In this document: piece by piece, positions 27,565 to 36,359 of the stretch
How the letters are laid out: every line of letters begins with the position of its first letter
How positions within the stretch are numbered: the first letter of the stretch is position 1
Assembly (NCBI RefSeq): GCF_009905735.1
Contig: NZ_JAAALE010000006.1
Span: 1 to 64,000 of the forward strand
Direction: 5' to 3'
From: Porphyrobacter sp. SLTP
GTDB lineage: Bacteria; Pseudomonadota; Alphaproteobacteria; Sphingomonadales; Sphingomonadaceae
Length of the DNA stretch: 64,000 nucleotides
Program-made: the position numbers and the translations under genes
The notes under the pieces: generated by a model
Seen by the model: the letters and a program-made list of their open reading frames with translations, nothing else
What the model was told of the DNA's origin: nothing
The model's database searches: none

Positions 27565-28673
27565 GCGTGCGGTCTATCCTGTCAGCGGCCCTCCTCGGGA
27601 GCGCGTTGATCTCTGTCCCGGCCTTCGCGCAGCATCAAGGGCATGTGATGCCCGCGCCAGCGCCAGAGCCGACACCTGCTCCGGCTCCCGGCGATCCCCA
27701 TGCCGGGCAAGGCATGCCGGCGGCGCCAACCGCGCCTGATCCTGCCGATCAGCACGCGGGGCACGTCATGCCTGAGCAGTCTGCGACTCCTGAGCCAATC
27801 GACCCTCACGCAGGACATGACATGACGGGTGAGGCGGCTGCACCTGCCGATCCGATGGCTGGCATGGACCACAGCACCATGGATCATGGCATGATGGACG
27901 ACGCAGCGTCGGCATCTCCTGGACCTGACATGGAAACCCCGCCGCCACCTGAGGCCGGAAGCGGTCCACCGCGCGCTGCCGATGCCATTTGGGGTGCCGA
28001 CGCGATGCGGGCCTCGCGCGAGGATCTGCAACGTACCCATGGCGATTTCCCGGTCTTCTGGTTTCAGGGAGATCGTTTCGAGACGCAGGTGCGCGACGGC
28101 CGCGAGGGCTATCTGTGGGATCTTCAGGGCTATTATGGTGGCCCGACGAGCCGGCTGTGGTTCAAGAGCGAAGGTGAAGGCACGTTCGGCGAACCGATTG
28201 AACAAGCCGAGGTTCAGGCGCTCTACGCGCGGGCCATTGCGCCCTTCTGGGATCTGCAGGCGGGCGTGCGGCAAGACCTCGGCGGACCCGACACCACACA
28301 TGCAGTGATCGGCGTGCAAGGGCTTTCGCCCTATATGTTCGAAGTCGACGCCGCATTGTTTCTGTCACAGCGCGGCGATCTCACGGCGCGGATAGAGGGT
28401 GAGGTCGACCAGCGGATCACGCAGCGTCTGATCTTGCAACCGCGCACCGAGGTGAACCTGTCGGCGCAGGACATTCCGCGCCTCGGCATCGGGTCAGGCA
28501 TCGACTCGGTCGAGGTCGGCGTGCGGCTGCGCTACGAATTCATTCGCGAGTTTGCCCCCTATATCGGCATCGAACAAAGCTGGCGCCTCGGCGGCAGCGC
28601 CGATTACGCCCGCGCACGCGGCGAGGATCCCAGCGTTACCAACTATCTCGTCGGCATCCGTTTCTGGTTTTGA
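27561..28673 (+). CDS. copB: Copper resistance protein B (outer membrane)
   Basis: This 370-residue protein has a signal peptide (SILSAALLGSALISVPAFAQ), a long linker with Met/His repeats (HAGHVMPE, HAGHDM, MAGMDHSTMDHGMM) and a C-terminal beta-barrel domain typical of CopB (FKSEGEGTFGEPIEQAEVQA; ending in an aromatic, GIRFWF). It binds or conducts copper at the outer membrane. Its start overlaps the copA stop (ATGA). Confidence 0.94.
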   Translation: MSVRSILSAALLGSALISVPAFAQHQGHVMPAPAPEPTPAPAPGDPHAGQGMPAAPTAPDPADQHAGHVMPEQSATPEPIDPHAGHDMTGEAAAPADPMAGMDHSTMDHGMMDDAASASPGPDMETPPPPEAGSGPPRAADAIWGADAMRASREDLQRTHGDFPVFWFQGDRFETQVRDGREGYLWDLQGYYGGPTSRLWFKSEGEGTFGEPIEQAEVQALYARAIAPFWDLQAGVRQDLGGPDTTHAVIGVQGLSPYMFEVDAALFLSQRGDLTARIEGEVDQRITQRLILQPRTEVNLSAQDIPRLGIGSGIDSVEVGVRLRYEFIREFAPYIGIEQSWRLGGSADYARARGEDPSVTNYLVGIRFWF

Positions 28674-28689
28674 AGCAAAGGAATACCTC

Positions 28690-29079
28690 ATGAAATTCGC
28701 ACCTCTCCTCGCCGCAATTGCCATGATCGCTGCGCCGCTTGCGGCCCCGTCGGCGGCGCTCGCACATACGCGCGTCGTGGCTTCGACTCCTGCTGAGGGC
28801 GCAACCGTTGCGCGCCCGCGGGCGGTGACCCTCACATTCAGCGAAGCTCTGTTGCCGCCGACCGCCGCCGCCAGCATCGTTATGACCGCGATGCCCGGGA
28901 TGGCGAACCACGGCGAGATGGTGATCCGCAATTTCACGACGGCCTGGAGCAATGGCAACAAGACCATGACGCTCGCTCTGCGGCAGCCGCTGCGCGCCGG
29001 AACCTATGAGGTGCGCTGGCAGGCCGCCGGAGCTGATGGGCATCGCATGAACGGCACCGTCAACTTCATCGTTAGCTGA
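28690..29079 (+). CDS. copC: CopC family periplasmic copper-binding protein
   Basis: This 129-residue exported protein has a signal peptide (KFAPLLAAIAMIAAPLAAPS) followed by the CopC beta-sandwich with the N-terminal His ligand (AHTRVVASTPAEGATVA), LTFSEALLPP, a Met-rich loop (TAMPGMANHGEM) and the closing WQAAGADGHRMNGTVNFIV. CopC carries copper to CopD. I chose the ATG at 28690; the frame runs further upstream into copB without coding character. Confidence 0.95.
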   Translation: MKFAPLLAAIAMIAAPLAAPSAALAHTRVVASTPAEGATVARPRAVTLTFSEALLPPTAAASIVMTAMPGMANHGEMVIRNFTTAWSNGNKTMTLALRQPLRAGTYEVRWQAAGADGHRMNGTVNFIVS

Positions 29080-29086
29080 TCACAGC

Positions 29087-30010
29087 GTGGGGGGTCTGGC
29101 CGAACAGGGGTTGCGCCTTGCGCATTATGGTGCGCTGCTTGGCCTGTTCGGTTGGACGGCGTTTCGATTGCTGAAGCTGCGCCACCCGGAGTGGGTGTCG
29201 CAGGGTGAGGACAGGGCTGCTCTGACCCTCGTCTCCATTTGTGCGCCGCTGTTGTCAATCGCGCTGATGCTGGTGTCTATTGCAGCGATGATGGGCGCGC
29301 CGATTGCTTCGCTCGACTGGCCAATGATCGAAGCGATGATCATTGGCACCGAGATGGGCATGGCGTTTTTGATACGCTTGGCCCTGCTGATTATCGGCCT
29401 TTGCGCACTGCTGGCAAGCCGAGCAGGTAGGCCAACTTCGTTGATCGCGGCCTTGTGCTTCGCTGGCGCATTGCTGACGCTCAGCTGGAGCGGCCATGCC
29501 GCTGCAACCGAAGGTGGATTAGGCCTGTTCCACCGCTTGAACAATGGCGTCCATCTGTTGGCGACCAGCCTGTGGCTGGGCGCAATATGTTGGTTCCTGA
29601 TGCTTACGGTCAAAGCCCATCGGCAGCGCGAGCTCATCCCTGCCTTGCGGCTGCTTCGCGTGATGCACGCGTTCGCGCCGCTAGGCGTCGGCCTGGTCGC
29701 TGCAGCTGCACTGACGGGCGTGATCAACGCGCAGTTGATCTTTGGACTGGAGAACAGCGTGGCGGTTTTGAGCACGCCTTATGGCATCTTGCTGATCGTT
29801 AAAGTCACGTTGGTTGGCATGATGCTGGCGTTCGGCGCGCATAACGCCTCGATCGGACGCCGGGAGGTTCTCGACCAACGCCGCGAGAGTGCGGAGCCCT
29901 TAAACGCATTGTCGCGCCTTCGCAGAAGCCTTGCAGGCGAGCTGCTCCTGGCCGGCGGTGTAATCGGTCTGGTTGCCGTGCTGGGCATGATGTCGCCAAT
30001 GATGATGTAA
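29087..30010 (+). CDS. copD: CopD family copper import/resistance membrane protein
   Basis: This 307-residue inner-membrane protein has about eight helices and the CopD signatures (SWSGHAAATEGGLGLFHRLN with histidines; NNGVHLLATSLWLGAICWFL; LFGLENSVAVLSTPYGILL). It works with CopC in moving copper across the inner membrane. The start is a GTG at 29087, 7 bp after copC, with GGAG-like purines absent, so the start is less certain than the gene. Confidence 0.92.
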   Translation: MGGLAEQGLRLAHYGALLGLFGWTAFRLLKLRHPEWVSQGEDRAALTLVSICAPLLSIALMLVSIAAMMGAPIASLDWPMIEAMIIGTEMGMAFLIRLALLIIGLCALLASRAGRPTSLIAALCFAGALLTLSWSGHAAATEGGLGLFHRLNNGVHLLATSLWLGAICWFLMLTVKAHRQRELIPALRLLRVMHAFAPLGVGLVAAAALTGVINAQLIFGLENSVAVLSTPYGILLIVKVTLVGMMLAFGAHNASIGRREVLDQRRESAEPLNALSRLRRSLAGELLLAGGVIGLVAVLGMMSPMMM

Positions 30011-30041
30011 ATGCAAAGGAGACACAGGGAGAAACAAGGTC

Positions 30042-30569
30042 ATGCTCAAAGGTGAAGGGGGTCAATCGGCAGGGCGACGAGTGGCGCGTAACGCTGCTAT
30101 CGCGGCGATCGGGCTAAGTCTGACGGCTGCGCATCCCGGGGCGCACGATGCGCCGCGAATGCCAGTCTGGGAAGCGCCGAGCGCCGCTATCGACGCGGCA
30201 ACACCGGTCGGTACTGTCATGGCCTTCCACGCTGCACTTGCCAGCGGCGTTACGGACGCAGCGCTGATGCACCTTTCTGAAGACGTCGTTATTTTCGAAT
30301 CTGGCGGCGTTGAAAACAGCCGCGCCGAATATGCCAGCCATCATCTGGAAGCCGATGCTGCCTTCAGCGCCGCAGTGCCGCGAACCCTGGTCCGCCGCAC
30401 GCATGGTATGCAAGGCGATATGGCCTGGGTCATGAGTGTCGAAACGGTGACCGGAACGTACCGCACGCGTGCGATCAACAGCCGGTCGGTCGAGACGATG
30501 ATGCTCCGGCAAGTGAATGGGCAATGGCGTATCGTACACATTCACTGGTCGTCGGCCGATATATCCTGA
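30042..30569 (+). CDS. SnoaL/NTF2-like (DUF4440 type) exported protein
   Basis: This 175-residue protein has a signal-like N-terminus (RNAAIAAIGLSLTAAHPGAH), followed by the cone-shaped NTF2-like fold: VMAFHAALASGVTDAALMHL, a central VVIFESGGVENSRAEYASHH and a closing MMLRQVNGQWRIVHIHWSS. Such domains bind small ligands. It follows copD by 31 bp and is probably the last gene of the cop operon, but its role in copper resistance is unknown. Confidence 0.85.
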   Translation: MLKGEGGQSAGRRVARNAAIAAIGLSLTAAHPGAHDAPRMPVWEAPSAAIDAATPVGTVMAFHAALASGVTDAALMHLSEDVVIFESGGVENSRAEYASHHLEADAAFSAAVPRTLVRRTHGMQGDMAWVMSVETVTGTYRTRAINSRSVETMMLRQVNGQWRIVHIHWSSADIS

Positions 30570-30776
30570 ACTGACCTTCGTTTCACATCGGGCAGGAAAT
30601 CTGAGGTCTCGAGCGAGATGACCCATAGTGGATTAATGGGTGCGGAGAGCACGAATACGCGCTTGTAGCGGCAGCGATCTTGCCCGCTGGTTATTGAAGA
30701 CATTGGAAAAATTTGGGTGATCCTGATTATTGGTGATAATGCGGCCGGGGAGAAGATGATAAAGGTCGCGTAGCCT

Positions 30777-31670
30777 ATGATCGAAGTGCGTCAGCTCAGG
30801 TTTGCTGTTGCGACAGCCGATGCCCAGAATTTCTCACGCGCCGCCGAAGCAATGCGGATCAAGCAATCGACCTTGAGCAGACGGATCGCCGCCTTGGAAG
30901 CCCGCCTCGGGATCAAGCTCTTCGAACGCAGCACACGCGGCGCAATACCAACTGAGCAGGGCAAGGCGTTCCTGAGCGTTGCCCGGCGCATTCTCACCGA
31001 CATTGACAATCTTCAGACGACAGCCCGCGCCGTCAGCTATGGCGAGGAGGGCAGAATCGCGGTCGGGTTTTCGGCGTCGCTGATGGCCGGCAACATGCGC
31101 GCGACCATTGGCGAGTATATGCGGCGTCACCCCGACATTCAGTTTGACGGGATCGAAGCCGATCCCGAGCGGATGCTCAGCGATCTGAAAGCCCGGATCA
31201 TCGACGTCGCGCTGATGCCGTCGGATGCGCACGACGCCGGCATCTCGCGGCGCTCGGCATGGTCGGAGCGATTGCTTGTCGCCTTGCCAAAAGACCATCA
31301 ACTGGCCACATCAGACCGGGTTCACTGGAGTGATTTTCGCCGACAGGTCTTCGTGCTGCCCAGTCAGGGCGTGGGACCCGCGATGGCGCGCACGCTGAAG
31401 CGCCGATTATCGGATCAGGGCTATCGTGCGAACCTGATCATGCAGGACACAAGCCTCGAGAGTGTCCTGAGCACGGTCCCGTTCGGCCGGTACATCACGC
31501 TGGCCACTGAAGCCTCGATCGGGGTGCAATGGCCGGAACTGACGTTCCTCGAAATCATCGATCAAGGCGGTGCTGCGCGCCTCGATTATGCTTTCTATTG
31601 GCGCGAGGATAACGATAACCCAGCGCTGAAGCGTTTCTTCGAACTGATCAGCGAACGCTACCCAGCCTGA
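30777..31670 (+). CDS. LysR-family transcriptional regulator (trb-linked)
   Basis: This 297-residue regulator has the N-terminal winged HTH (VRQLRFAVATADAQNFSRAA; IKQSTLSRRIAALEARLG) and an effector-binding domain (EEGRIAVGFSASLMAGNMRA; ERLLVALPKDHQLATSD). LysR genes occur at this position next to trbI in related elements, so it may control transfer. It converges on the DUF2274 gene and the two coding ends overlap by 13 bp (31658-31670). Confidence 0.93.
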   Translation: MIEVRQLRFAVATADAQNFSRAAEAMRIKQSTLSRRIAALEARLGIKLFERSTRGAIPTEQGKAFLSVARRILTDIDNLQTTARAVSYGEEGRIAVGFSASLMAGNMRATIGEYMRRHPDIQFDGIEADPERMLSDLKARIIDVALMPSDAHDAGISRRSAWSERLLVALPKDHQLATSDRVHWSDFRRQVFVLPSQGVGPAMARTLKRRLSDQGYRANLIMQDTSLESVLSTVPFGRYITLATEASIGVQWPELTFLEIIDQGGAARLDYAFYWREDNDNPALKRFFELISERYPA

Positions 31671-31885
31671 CCCGAGCGCCGTAATTTGGCGAAGGACCGG
31701 TCGGTCGCAATGAACCGCTCGATCATCGGCGGGATCAGTCGCTCGGGTGTGGGAGCATTTTTGGTATCGCCGCCGTTGATCGCCAAGCCATAGGCAAGCA
31801 GGTCGCGGTGAAGTCGGGAGGAGAGCTCGACGGTTACCTTGACCGGCTTTTCGTCGGCCAGATCGGCCAATTTCAATCGGGTCAT
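31658..31885 (-). CDS. DUF2274 protein, end of trb operon
   Basis: This 75-residue protein matches DUF2274 (MTRLKLADLADEKPVKVTVE; HRDLLAYGLAINGG; PERLIPPMIERFIATDRSFA). It looks like a small ribbon-helix-helix-type protein. It sits, as usual, at the 3' end of the trb cluster, overlapping trbI by 4 bp. Confidence 0.9.
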   Translation of the reverse strand: MTRLKLADLADEKPVKVTVELSSRLHRDLLAYGLAINGGDTKNAPTPERLIPPMIERFIATDRSFAKLRRSGQAG

Positions 31886-33054
31886 GACCCTCCTCCCAAT
31901 ACCAGATCACGGGTAACCAGCACACGCACGGGAAAACCCGGACGGATGGTCAATGTTGGCCGCACATCGAGCTCGCGGCTGACCACCTGTTCGCCCGCGC
32001 GGCCGATACTGTCCTGCGAGCCGCGACGCAGCGCGCGGGTGAGATTGTCGTCATTGCCAGCGCCAAGCTCGCCGCCAACACCCAGCAGGGTCGAAACCAG
32101 CGCCGCGCGCAGAACGCCGCCCCAATGGAAGTCCACGCCGTCCTGCAGTCCGGCAAAGCCGGATGGGTCGCCGCCGGGTTGGCGTTCGAGCACGATCGAC
32201 CGGCCATCGGGCAGAATCAGGCGGTTCCATGCGAGTTGGACCCGGCGCTGGCCGAAGGACACGTCGGCATTATAGTCGCCGATCAGCCGTGACCCTTGGG
32301 GGATGAGTAGGATGCGGCCGGTGACGCTGTCATAGACAGGTTCGGTCACCTGCGCAGTGACCTGACCTGGAAGATCGGAGCGGATGCCGGTGATGAGGGC
32401 AGCAGGAATGATGCTGCCCGCCTGCAAGACATGGGTGCCCGCAGGTGGCTCGATCCGGCTGGCTGATACCGTCCGGCGCTCGGCGGGGCGGTCGGCAAAG
32501 GCGGGACGCTGAGCCGCTGCTGCAAGCTGCGGCACCGGCGGCCCACCGCCGGCATCGGCAACTTCCGATCCGTCACCGACAGCAGCTGCCCCCGCACCGC
32601 CACCAAAGAACAGGCGGCTTTCGCGAGCGGCGCTGCGTTCCTGCACAAGCCGCTGGCGTTCGGTCTCGGCTGCCGTTTGCGCAGGCGTTGGCGCAGCGCC
32701 ATTGGGCGGCGCAGCGCCTATTGGCGGAAGCTCGGCCACATCGCCGCGCTGTTGTGCCGCCAGGATCGGCGCGCCGAGATCGCCGGGCAGGGGCGGGCCC
32801 AGCTTGGGAACATCACCATAGTCGCGAGGGGCATCGGCCAATGCATCGGGGCGCGCTGCGCCTTCGGTGTTGAGCAGCTCCTCGCGCTCGGCCTGGCTCG
32901 CTGGCTGCAGGGCATAGATAAGCGCACCGCCGACAAGGGCAAAGCCGCAGGCCGAAGCAATACCGATGGCCTTGCGCGACAGCCGCATGACGCGCGGCGG
33001 ATCGCCGCGCAGTTTGACCGCCTCTTCTGGCGTTTGAGCAGCTTCGTCGCTCAT
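31882..33054 (-). CDS. trbI: TrbI (VirB10-like) conjugal transfer core protein
   Basis: This 390-residue protein has one N-terminal membrane helix (IGIASACGFALVGGALIYAL), a Pro/Ala-rich periplasmic linker and the VirB10/TrbI C-terminal domain (HVLQAGSIIPAALITGIRSD; LIPQGSRLIGDYNADVSFGQ; RALVSTLLGVGGEL). It spans the inner and outer membranes as part of the type IV secretion core complex with TrbG. It overlaps both neighbours by 4 bp. Confidence 0.95.
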   Translation of the reverse strand: MSDEAAQTPEEAVKLRGDPPRVMRLSRKAIGIASACGFALVGGALIYALQPASQAEREELLNTEGAARPDALADAPRDYGDVPKLGPPLPGDLGAPILAAQQRGDVAELPPIGAAPPNGAAPTPAQTAAETERQRLVQERSAARESRLFFGGGAGAAAVGDGSEVADAGGGPPVPQLAAAAQRPAFADRPAERRTVSASRIEPPAGTHVLQAGSIIPAALITGIRSDLPGQVTAQVTEPVYDSVTGRILLIPQGSRLIGDYNADVSFGQRRVQLAWNRLILPDGRSIVLERQPGGDPSGFAGLQDGVDFHWGGVLRAALVSTLLGVGGELGAGNDDNLTRALRRGSQDSIGRAGEQVVSRELDVRPTLTIRPGFPVRVLVTRDLVLGGGS

Positions 33055-34016
33055 GACGGCGTCCTCCGGCGTTCCTTGCGGATCTCGACGCGCTGCTGCG
33101 AACGGCGGTCGCCCAGGCGCAGTTCGGCGCGCTCGAGCAGCCGGTCGACGATCATGAAGCGGCCTGACACGCGGTAGTTGAGGAGCTCGGCCTGATTGCC
33201 TTCGCCAAGCCCGAACAAAGGCGGCATCTGACCTTGCGCAACGCTTTCGGGGAATTCGATAAAGGTCTGCCGCCCGTCATCGAACACGCGCACCGGTCGC
33301 CACGCAGGCCGGTCGCCCGACAGGCGGTAGGCAAAATTGAGCGCCTCGATCGGGATATTGGCGGCAATTGGTGCTGCGCGCGTCTCGGCTTCCTGCGCCT
33401 GTTGCAAGGCGATCAACTCGTCTTGCGGATAGGTCCAGGAGACCGACGCCATGTAGACCGACGGATTGGCGCGCAGCTCGATATGATAGGTGCGCCGGTC
33501 GGTGTTGATGACGAGGTTGGTGGTGATGTCGGAGCGGACCGGCTTTACCAGAATGTGGACGCGGGCACTGGCCCCGCGCCCGCTTACGGTGTCGCCGATC
33601 AGCCAGCGCACGGTATCGCCGGCAGCGACAGGTCCGGCGCCAACCAGCTGCTCGCCTTCCTGCAGCGCAATGTCGGTCACCTGTCCCGGCGCGGCATAGA
33701 CCTGATAGAGCGCGCCGGGCGCCCAGGCATAGTTCTGGATCGCGTTGATGAACTGCTCGCCCTCGGGCTGCACGCGCGCGGCGGCGTTTGCCGCTCCCAC
33801 CCGATCCCGGGGCAAGGAAGGGTGGGAGCGGCGCGCGGCGTGGGAGGGGGTCCGCCGCGGTTCGGATTGCGTCTGCATTGTTGCGGTGGTCCCTGCATCG
33901 ACGACCGCTGACGCCGGCTCTGAGGCGACCACTTGAGCTGAAGCCGGACAGGCCGTTGTTCCAAGCAGGACGGGCAGGAGGGTCACCGCAAGGCGACCGT
34001 GAATGGGCGAGATCAT
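33051..34016 (-). CDS. trbG: TrbG (VirB9-like) conjugal transfer protein
   Basis: This 321-residue protein has a signal sequence (RLAVTLLPVLLGTTACPASA) and the VirB9/TrbG beta-rich domains (NAIQNYAWAPGALYQVYAAP; LVINTDRRTYHIELRANPSV; WRPVRVFDDGRQTFIEFP). It is an outer-membrane core component of the mating apparatus. It overlaps trbI and trbF by 4 bp. Confidence 0.95.
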   Translation of the reverse strand: MISPIHGRLAVTLLPVLLGTTACPASAQVVASEPASAVVDAGTTATMQTQSEPRRTPSHAARRSHPSLPRDRVGAANAAARVQPEGEQFINAIQNYAWAPGALYQVYAAPGQVTDIALQEGEQLVGAGPVAAGDTVRWLIGDTVSGRGASARVHILVKPVRSDITTNLVINTDRRTYHIELRANPSVYMASVSWTYPQDELIALQQAQEAETRAAPIAANIPIEALNFAYRLSGDRPAWRPVRVFDDGRQTFIEFPESVAQGQMPPLFGLGEGNQAELLNYRVSGRFMIVDRLLERAELRLGDRRSQQRVEIRKERRRTPS

Positions 34017-34696
34017 GAGCCAAGTTCCTTTGACCAGTTGATGGCATTGACGAAAATGCCGAGCGGGTTCTTGCGCAGGGCATCGGGGGTGCGCGGGGTC
34101 TGGACGGTGATCGTCAGGATGGCGGTCCAGCGACTGGTCTCGGCGAGGCTCCCATCGCGGTAGCGACGTTCGACCCAGGCAACGCGGAAGCTGGTCGGCG
34201 ACGCGCGGATGACGCTGGTGACATCGATCCCGACCTGCTCGCGGCCTACGGCCGCGAAGGGATCATTGGTCCGCGCATAATCGTTGAGCACCAATGCGCC
34301 GCGGTCGGTGACAAAGTCATAGGCGCGCAGCCAGTTCTGGCGGACGATGATCGGATCGTCGGGAATGCTGCGCACCTGCTCGATAAACCGCGCCAGGTGG
34401 AATGCGATCTGCGGGTCGCTCGGATCAAAGTCGCTGACCGCAGGGGCGACGGCCTGGGCTTCGCCAAGCTTGTCGACCTGCACCACCCAGGGAATGATCG
34501 AGCCCTGCGAACCCTGCCAGACGATCCCCGCGGTGAGGCAGGCGGACAGGCCAAGCGCGCCGAAAAAGGCATAGCGCCAGCTTCGCGCCTGTATCCGCGC
34601 CGAGCCGATGCGCTCGTCCCAGACCTGGGCTGCGCGCTGGTAGGGCGTTTCCGGCTCGGGGGTCTTGCCGTAGCGGATCGAAGGTCGTCGGAACAT
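34013..34696 (-). CDS. trbF: TrbF (VirB8-like) conjugal transfer protein
   Basis: This 227-residue protein has a short cytoplasmic start, one membrane helix (YAFFGALGLSACLTAGIVWQ) and a VirB8-like periplasmic domain (VAPAVSDFDPSDPQIAFHLA; PIIVRQNWLRAYDFVTDRGA; WTAILTITVQTPRTPDALRK). It helps assemble the type IV secretion channel. It is 5 bp after trbL. Confidence 0.95.
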   Translation of the reverse strand: MFRRPSIRYGKTPEPETPYQRAAQVWDERIGSARIQARSWRYAFFGALGLSACLTAGIVWQGSQGSIIPWVVQVDKLGEAQAVAPAVSDFDPSDPQIAFHLARFIEQVRSIPDDPIIVRQNWLRAYDFVTDRGALVLNDYARTNDPFAAVGREQVGIDVTSVIRASPTSFRVAWVERRYRDGSLAETSRWTAILTITVQTPRTPDALRKNPLGIFVNAINWSKELGS

Positions 34697-34701
34697 GTGT
34701 G

Positions 34702-36027
34702 TCAGTCCTTTTCTGAGGTGTCGACCGAGGCGCCGCCGCCATGGCTGTCGCCCGATTTGAGCGTGTGCGCGGCGATGCTCGCGCCGTGGGAAATCGTCTG
34801 CCGGTCCTTCATCGCCTTGGCCCAGGCTGGCTGGTCGGCACCGGAATCTGACGGCGCAGGCGGCGATGGCGGGGGCGTGTTAGGTCCGGGTGTGATGCTG
34901 CCGCCCGTCTTGGTGATGGCGTCGCGGCTGCCCTCGCGGAAGGATTGCTTCACGCCGTCACCAGCCTTCCTTAGCGGCGATGTCACGGCGCTGGCGGCAT
35001 ATTCGCCGACGGCACGCGCGCCGCCTGCCACTGCTGCGCCGCCTGACTTGCCGGCAGAGCCGAGGGCGTAGGCCATGGTTGCGCCGCCTGCCGCGCGCGA
35101 TGTGCCCTGCGCGACATTGGAGGCCGCACTGGCGACCGCGCCGCCCGCCAGTTTGGCACCGGCGACAGCGCCTGCGGCAGCGCCGCCAGCGAGCAGCGCG
35201 GTGCCGGCTGCGGCGCCGGCGCCAAGCTGCGGTCCGCCCGAAACAATGCCATTGGCGATCCCAGGACCGAAGATGCCAAGGCCGAGCAGCGCCAGGCTCG
35301 CCAGCACGATCGACAGTGCGTCTTCAATCGTGGGTTCGCCCGCAATCGCGGTTGTGAACTCGGAAAAGATGGTCGAGCCGATACCGACGATCACCGCGAG
35401 CACCAGCACCTTGATGCCCGATGAGACGACATGGCCGAGCACGCGCTCGGCCATGAAGGCGGTCTTGCCAAACAGCCCGAACGGGATCAGCACGAAGCCG
35501 CAAAGCGTTGCCAGCTTGAATTCGATGAGGGTGATGAACAGCTGGATCGACAGGATGAAGAAGGCGATGATGACGATCGCCCAGGCGACCAGCAGGATCA
35601 CGATCTGCAGGAAATTCTCGAAGAAGCTGACAAAGCCGAGGAGCTCGGAGATCGACTCCAGTAAGGGATAGGCGGCGTCAAGCCCCACTTGCGCGACCCG
35701 GCCCGGCTGCAGCAGTTCGGCAGCCGTAAACCCGGTGCCACTGGCCTTGAGGCCCAGCCCGGCGAAACTTTCGAACACGATGCGCGCGAGGCTGTTCCAG
35801 TTGCCGATGATATAGGCAAAGATCCCGACAAAGAGCGTCTTCTTGACCAGGCGGGCAAGAATGTCGTCCTGCTCGCCCCAAGACCAGAACAGCGCTGCCA
35901 GCGTGACATCGATGACGATCAGCGTGGTTGCGATGAAGGCGACTTCGCCGCCCAGCAGACCAAAGCCGCTGTCAATGTAGCGCGAAAAGATGTCGAGGAA
36001 GCGGTCGACGACGCCGGTGCCACCCAT
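34702..36027 (-). CDS. trbL: TrbL (VirB6-like) polytopic conjugal transfer protein
   Basis: This 441-residue protein has about six membrane helices (for example YIDSGFGLLGGEVAFIATTL; ILLVAWAIVIIAFFILSIQL; LASLALLGLGIFGPGIANG) and a long Ala/Gly-rich C-terminal tail (GAAAGTALLAGGAAAGAVAG) ending in a Ser/Pro/Asp-rich region. This is typical of TrbL, the inner-membrane channel subunit. It starts 1 bp after the trbK-like gene. Confidence 0.95.
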   Translation of the reverse strand: MGGTGVVDRFLDIFSRYIDSGFGLLGGEVAFIATTLIVIDVTLAALFWSWGEQDDILARLVKKTLFVGIFAYIIGNWNSLARIVFESFAGLGLKASGTGFTAAELLQPGRVAQVGLDAAYPLLESISELLGFVSFFENFLQIVILLVAWAIVIIAFFILSIQLFITLIEFKLATLCGFVLIPFGLFGKTAFMAERVLGHVVSSGIKVLVLAVIVGIGSTIFSEFTTAIAGEPTIEDALSIVLASLALLGLGIFGPGIANGIVSGGPQLGAGAAAGTALLAGGAAAGAVAGAKLAGGAVASAASNVAQGTSRAAGGATMAYALGSAGKSGGAAVAGGARAVGEYAASAVTSPLRKAGDGVKQSFREGSRDAITKTGGSITPGPNTPPPSPPAPSDSGADQPAWAKAMKDRQTISHGASIAAHTLKSGDSHGGGASVDTSEKD

Positions 36028-36028
36028 G

Positions 36029-36355
36029 TCAGCGATCCCTCGCCATATCGAAGGTGGGATCCCCGCTGTTGTCAGTCACAGGGGGCACGACCGCCGCATC
36101 AGCCTCGGCCTGCCCCAGAAACCGCCGGCGTTCCGCTGCCCATGCTGCGGTGCAGATATCGACCGATGCCGCCTCAAGGCCGAGCGCTGCGCAATAGGCG
36201 AGGGTGGCCTTTGCATTGTCTCCGGATACATCCGCCGCAGCTATCGCAGCGCTAGGCGGCGGCGCAGGCTCTTCGCGCAATTCGAGCACGGCCATGGTGA
36301 TGGCAATGGCGACGAACGCGCCGGCCCCAATCCGCGCAAAGAGCTTGCTGTCCAT
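36029..36355 (-). CDS. trbK: TrbK-like small protein (putative entry exclusion, TrbK-alt)
   Basis: This 108-residue protein has a membrane helix near the N-terminus (ARIGAGAFVAIAITMAVLEL) and a periplasmic tail with two cysteines. At this position, between trbJ and trbL, elements of this group carry the alternative TrbK, thought to be the surface entry-exclusion factor. Similarity is weak and the call is largely positional. I chose ATG at 36355 (MDSKLF). Confidence 0.75.
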   Translation of the reverse strand: MDSKLFARIGAGAFVAIAITMAVLELREEPAPPPSAAIAAADVSGDNAKATLAYCAALGLEAASVDICTAAWAAERRRFLGQAEADAAVVPPVTDNSGDPTFDMARDR

Positions 36356-36359
36356 CGCT

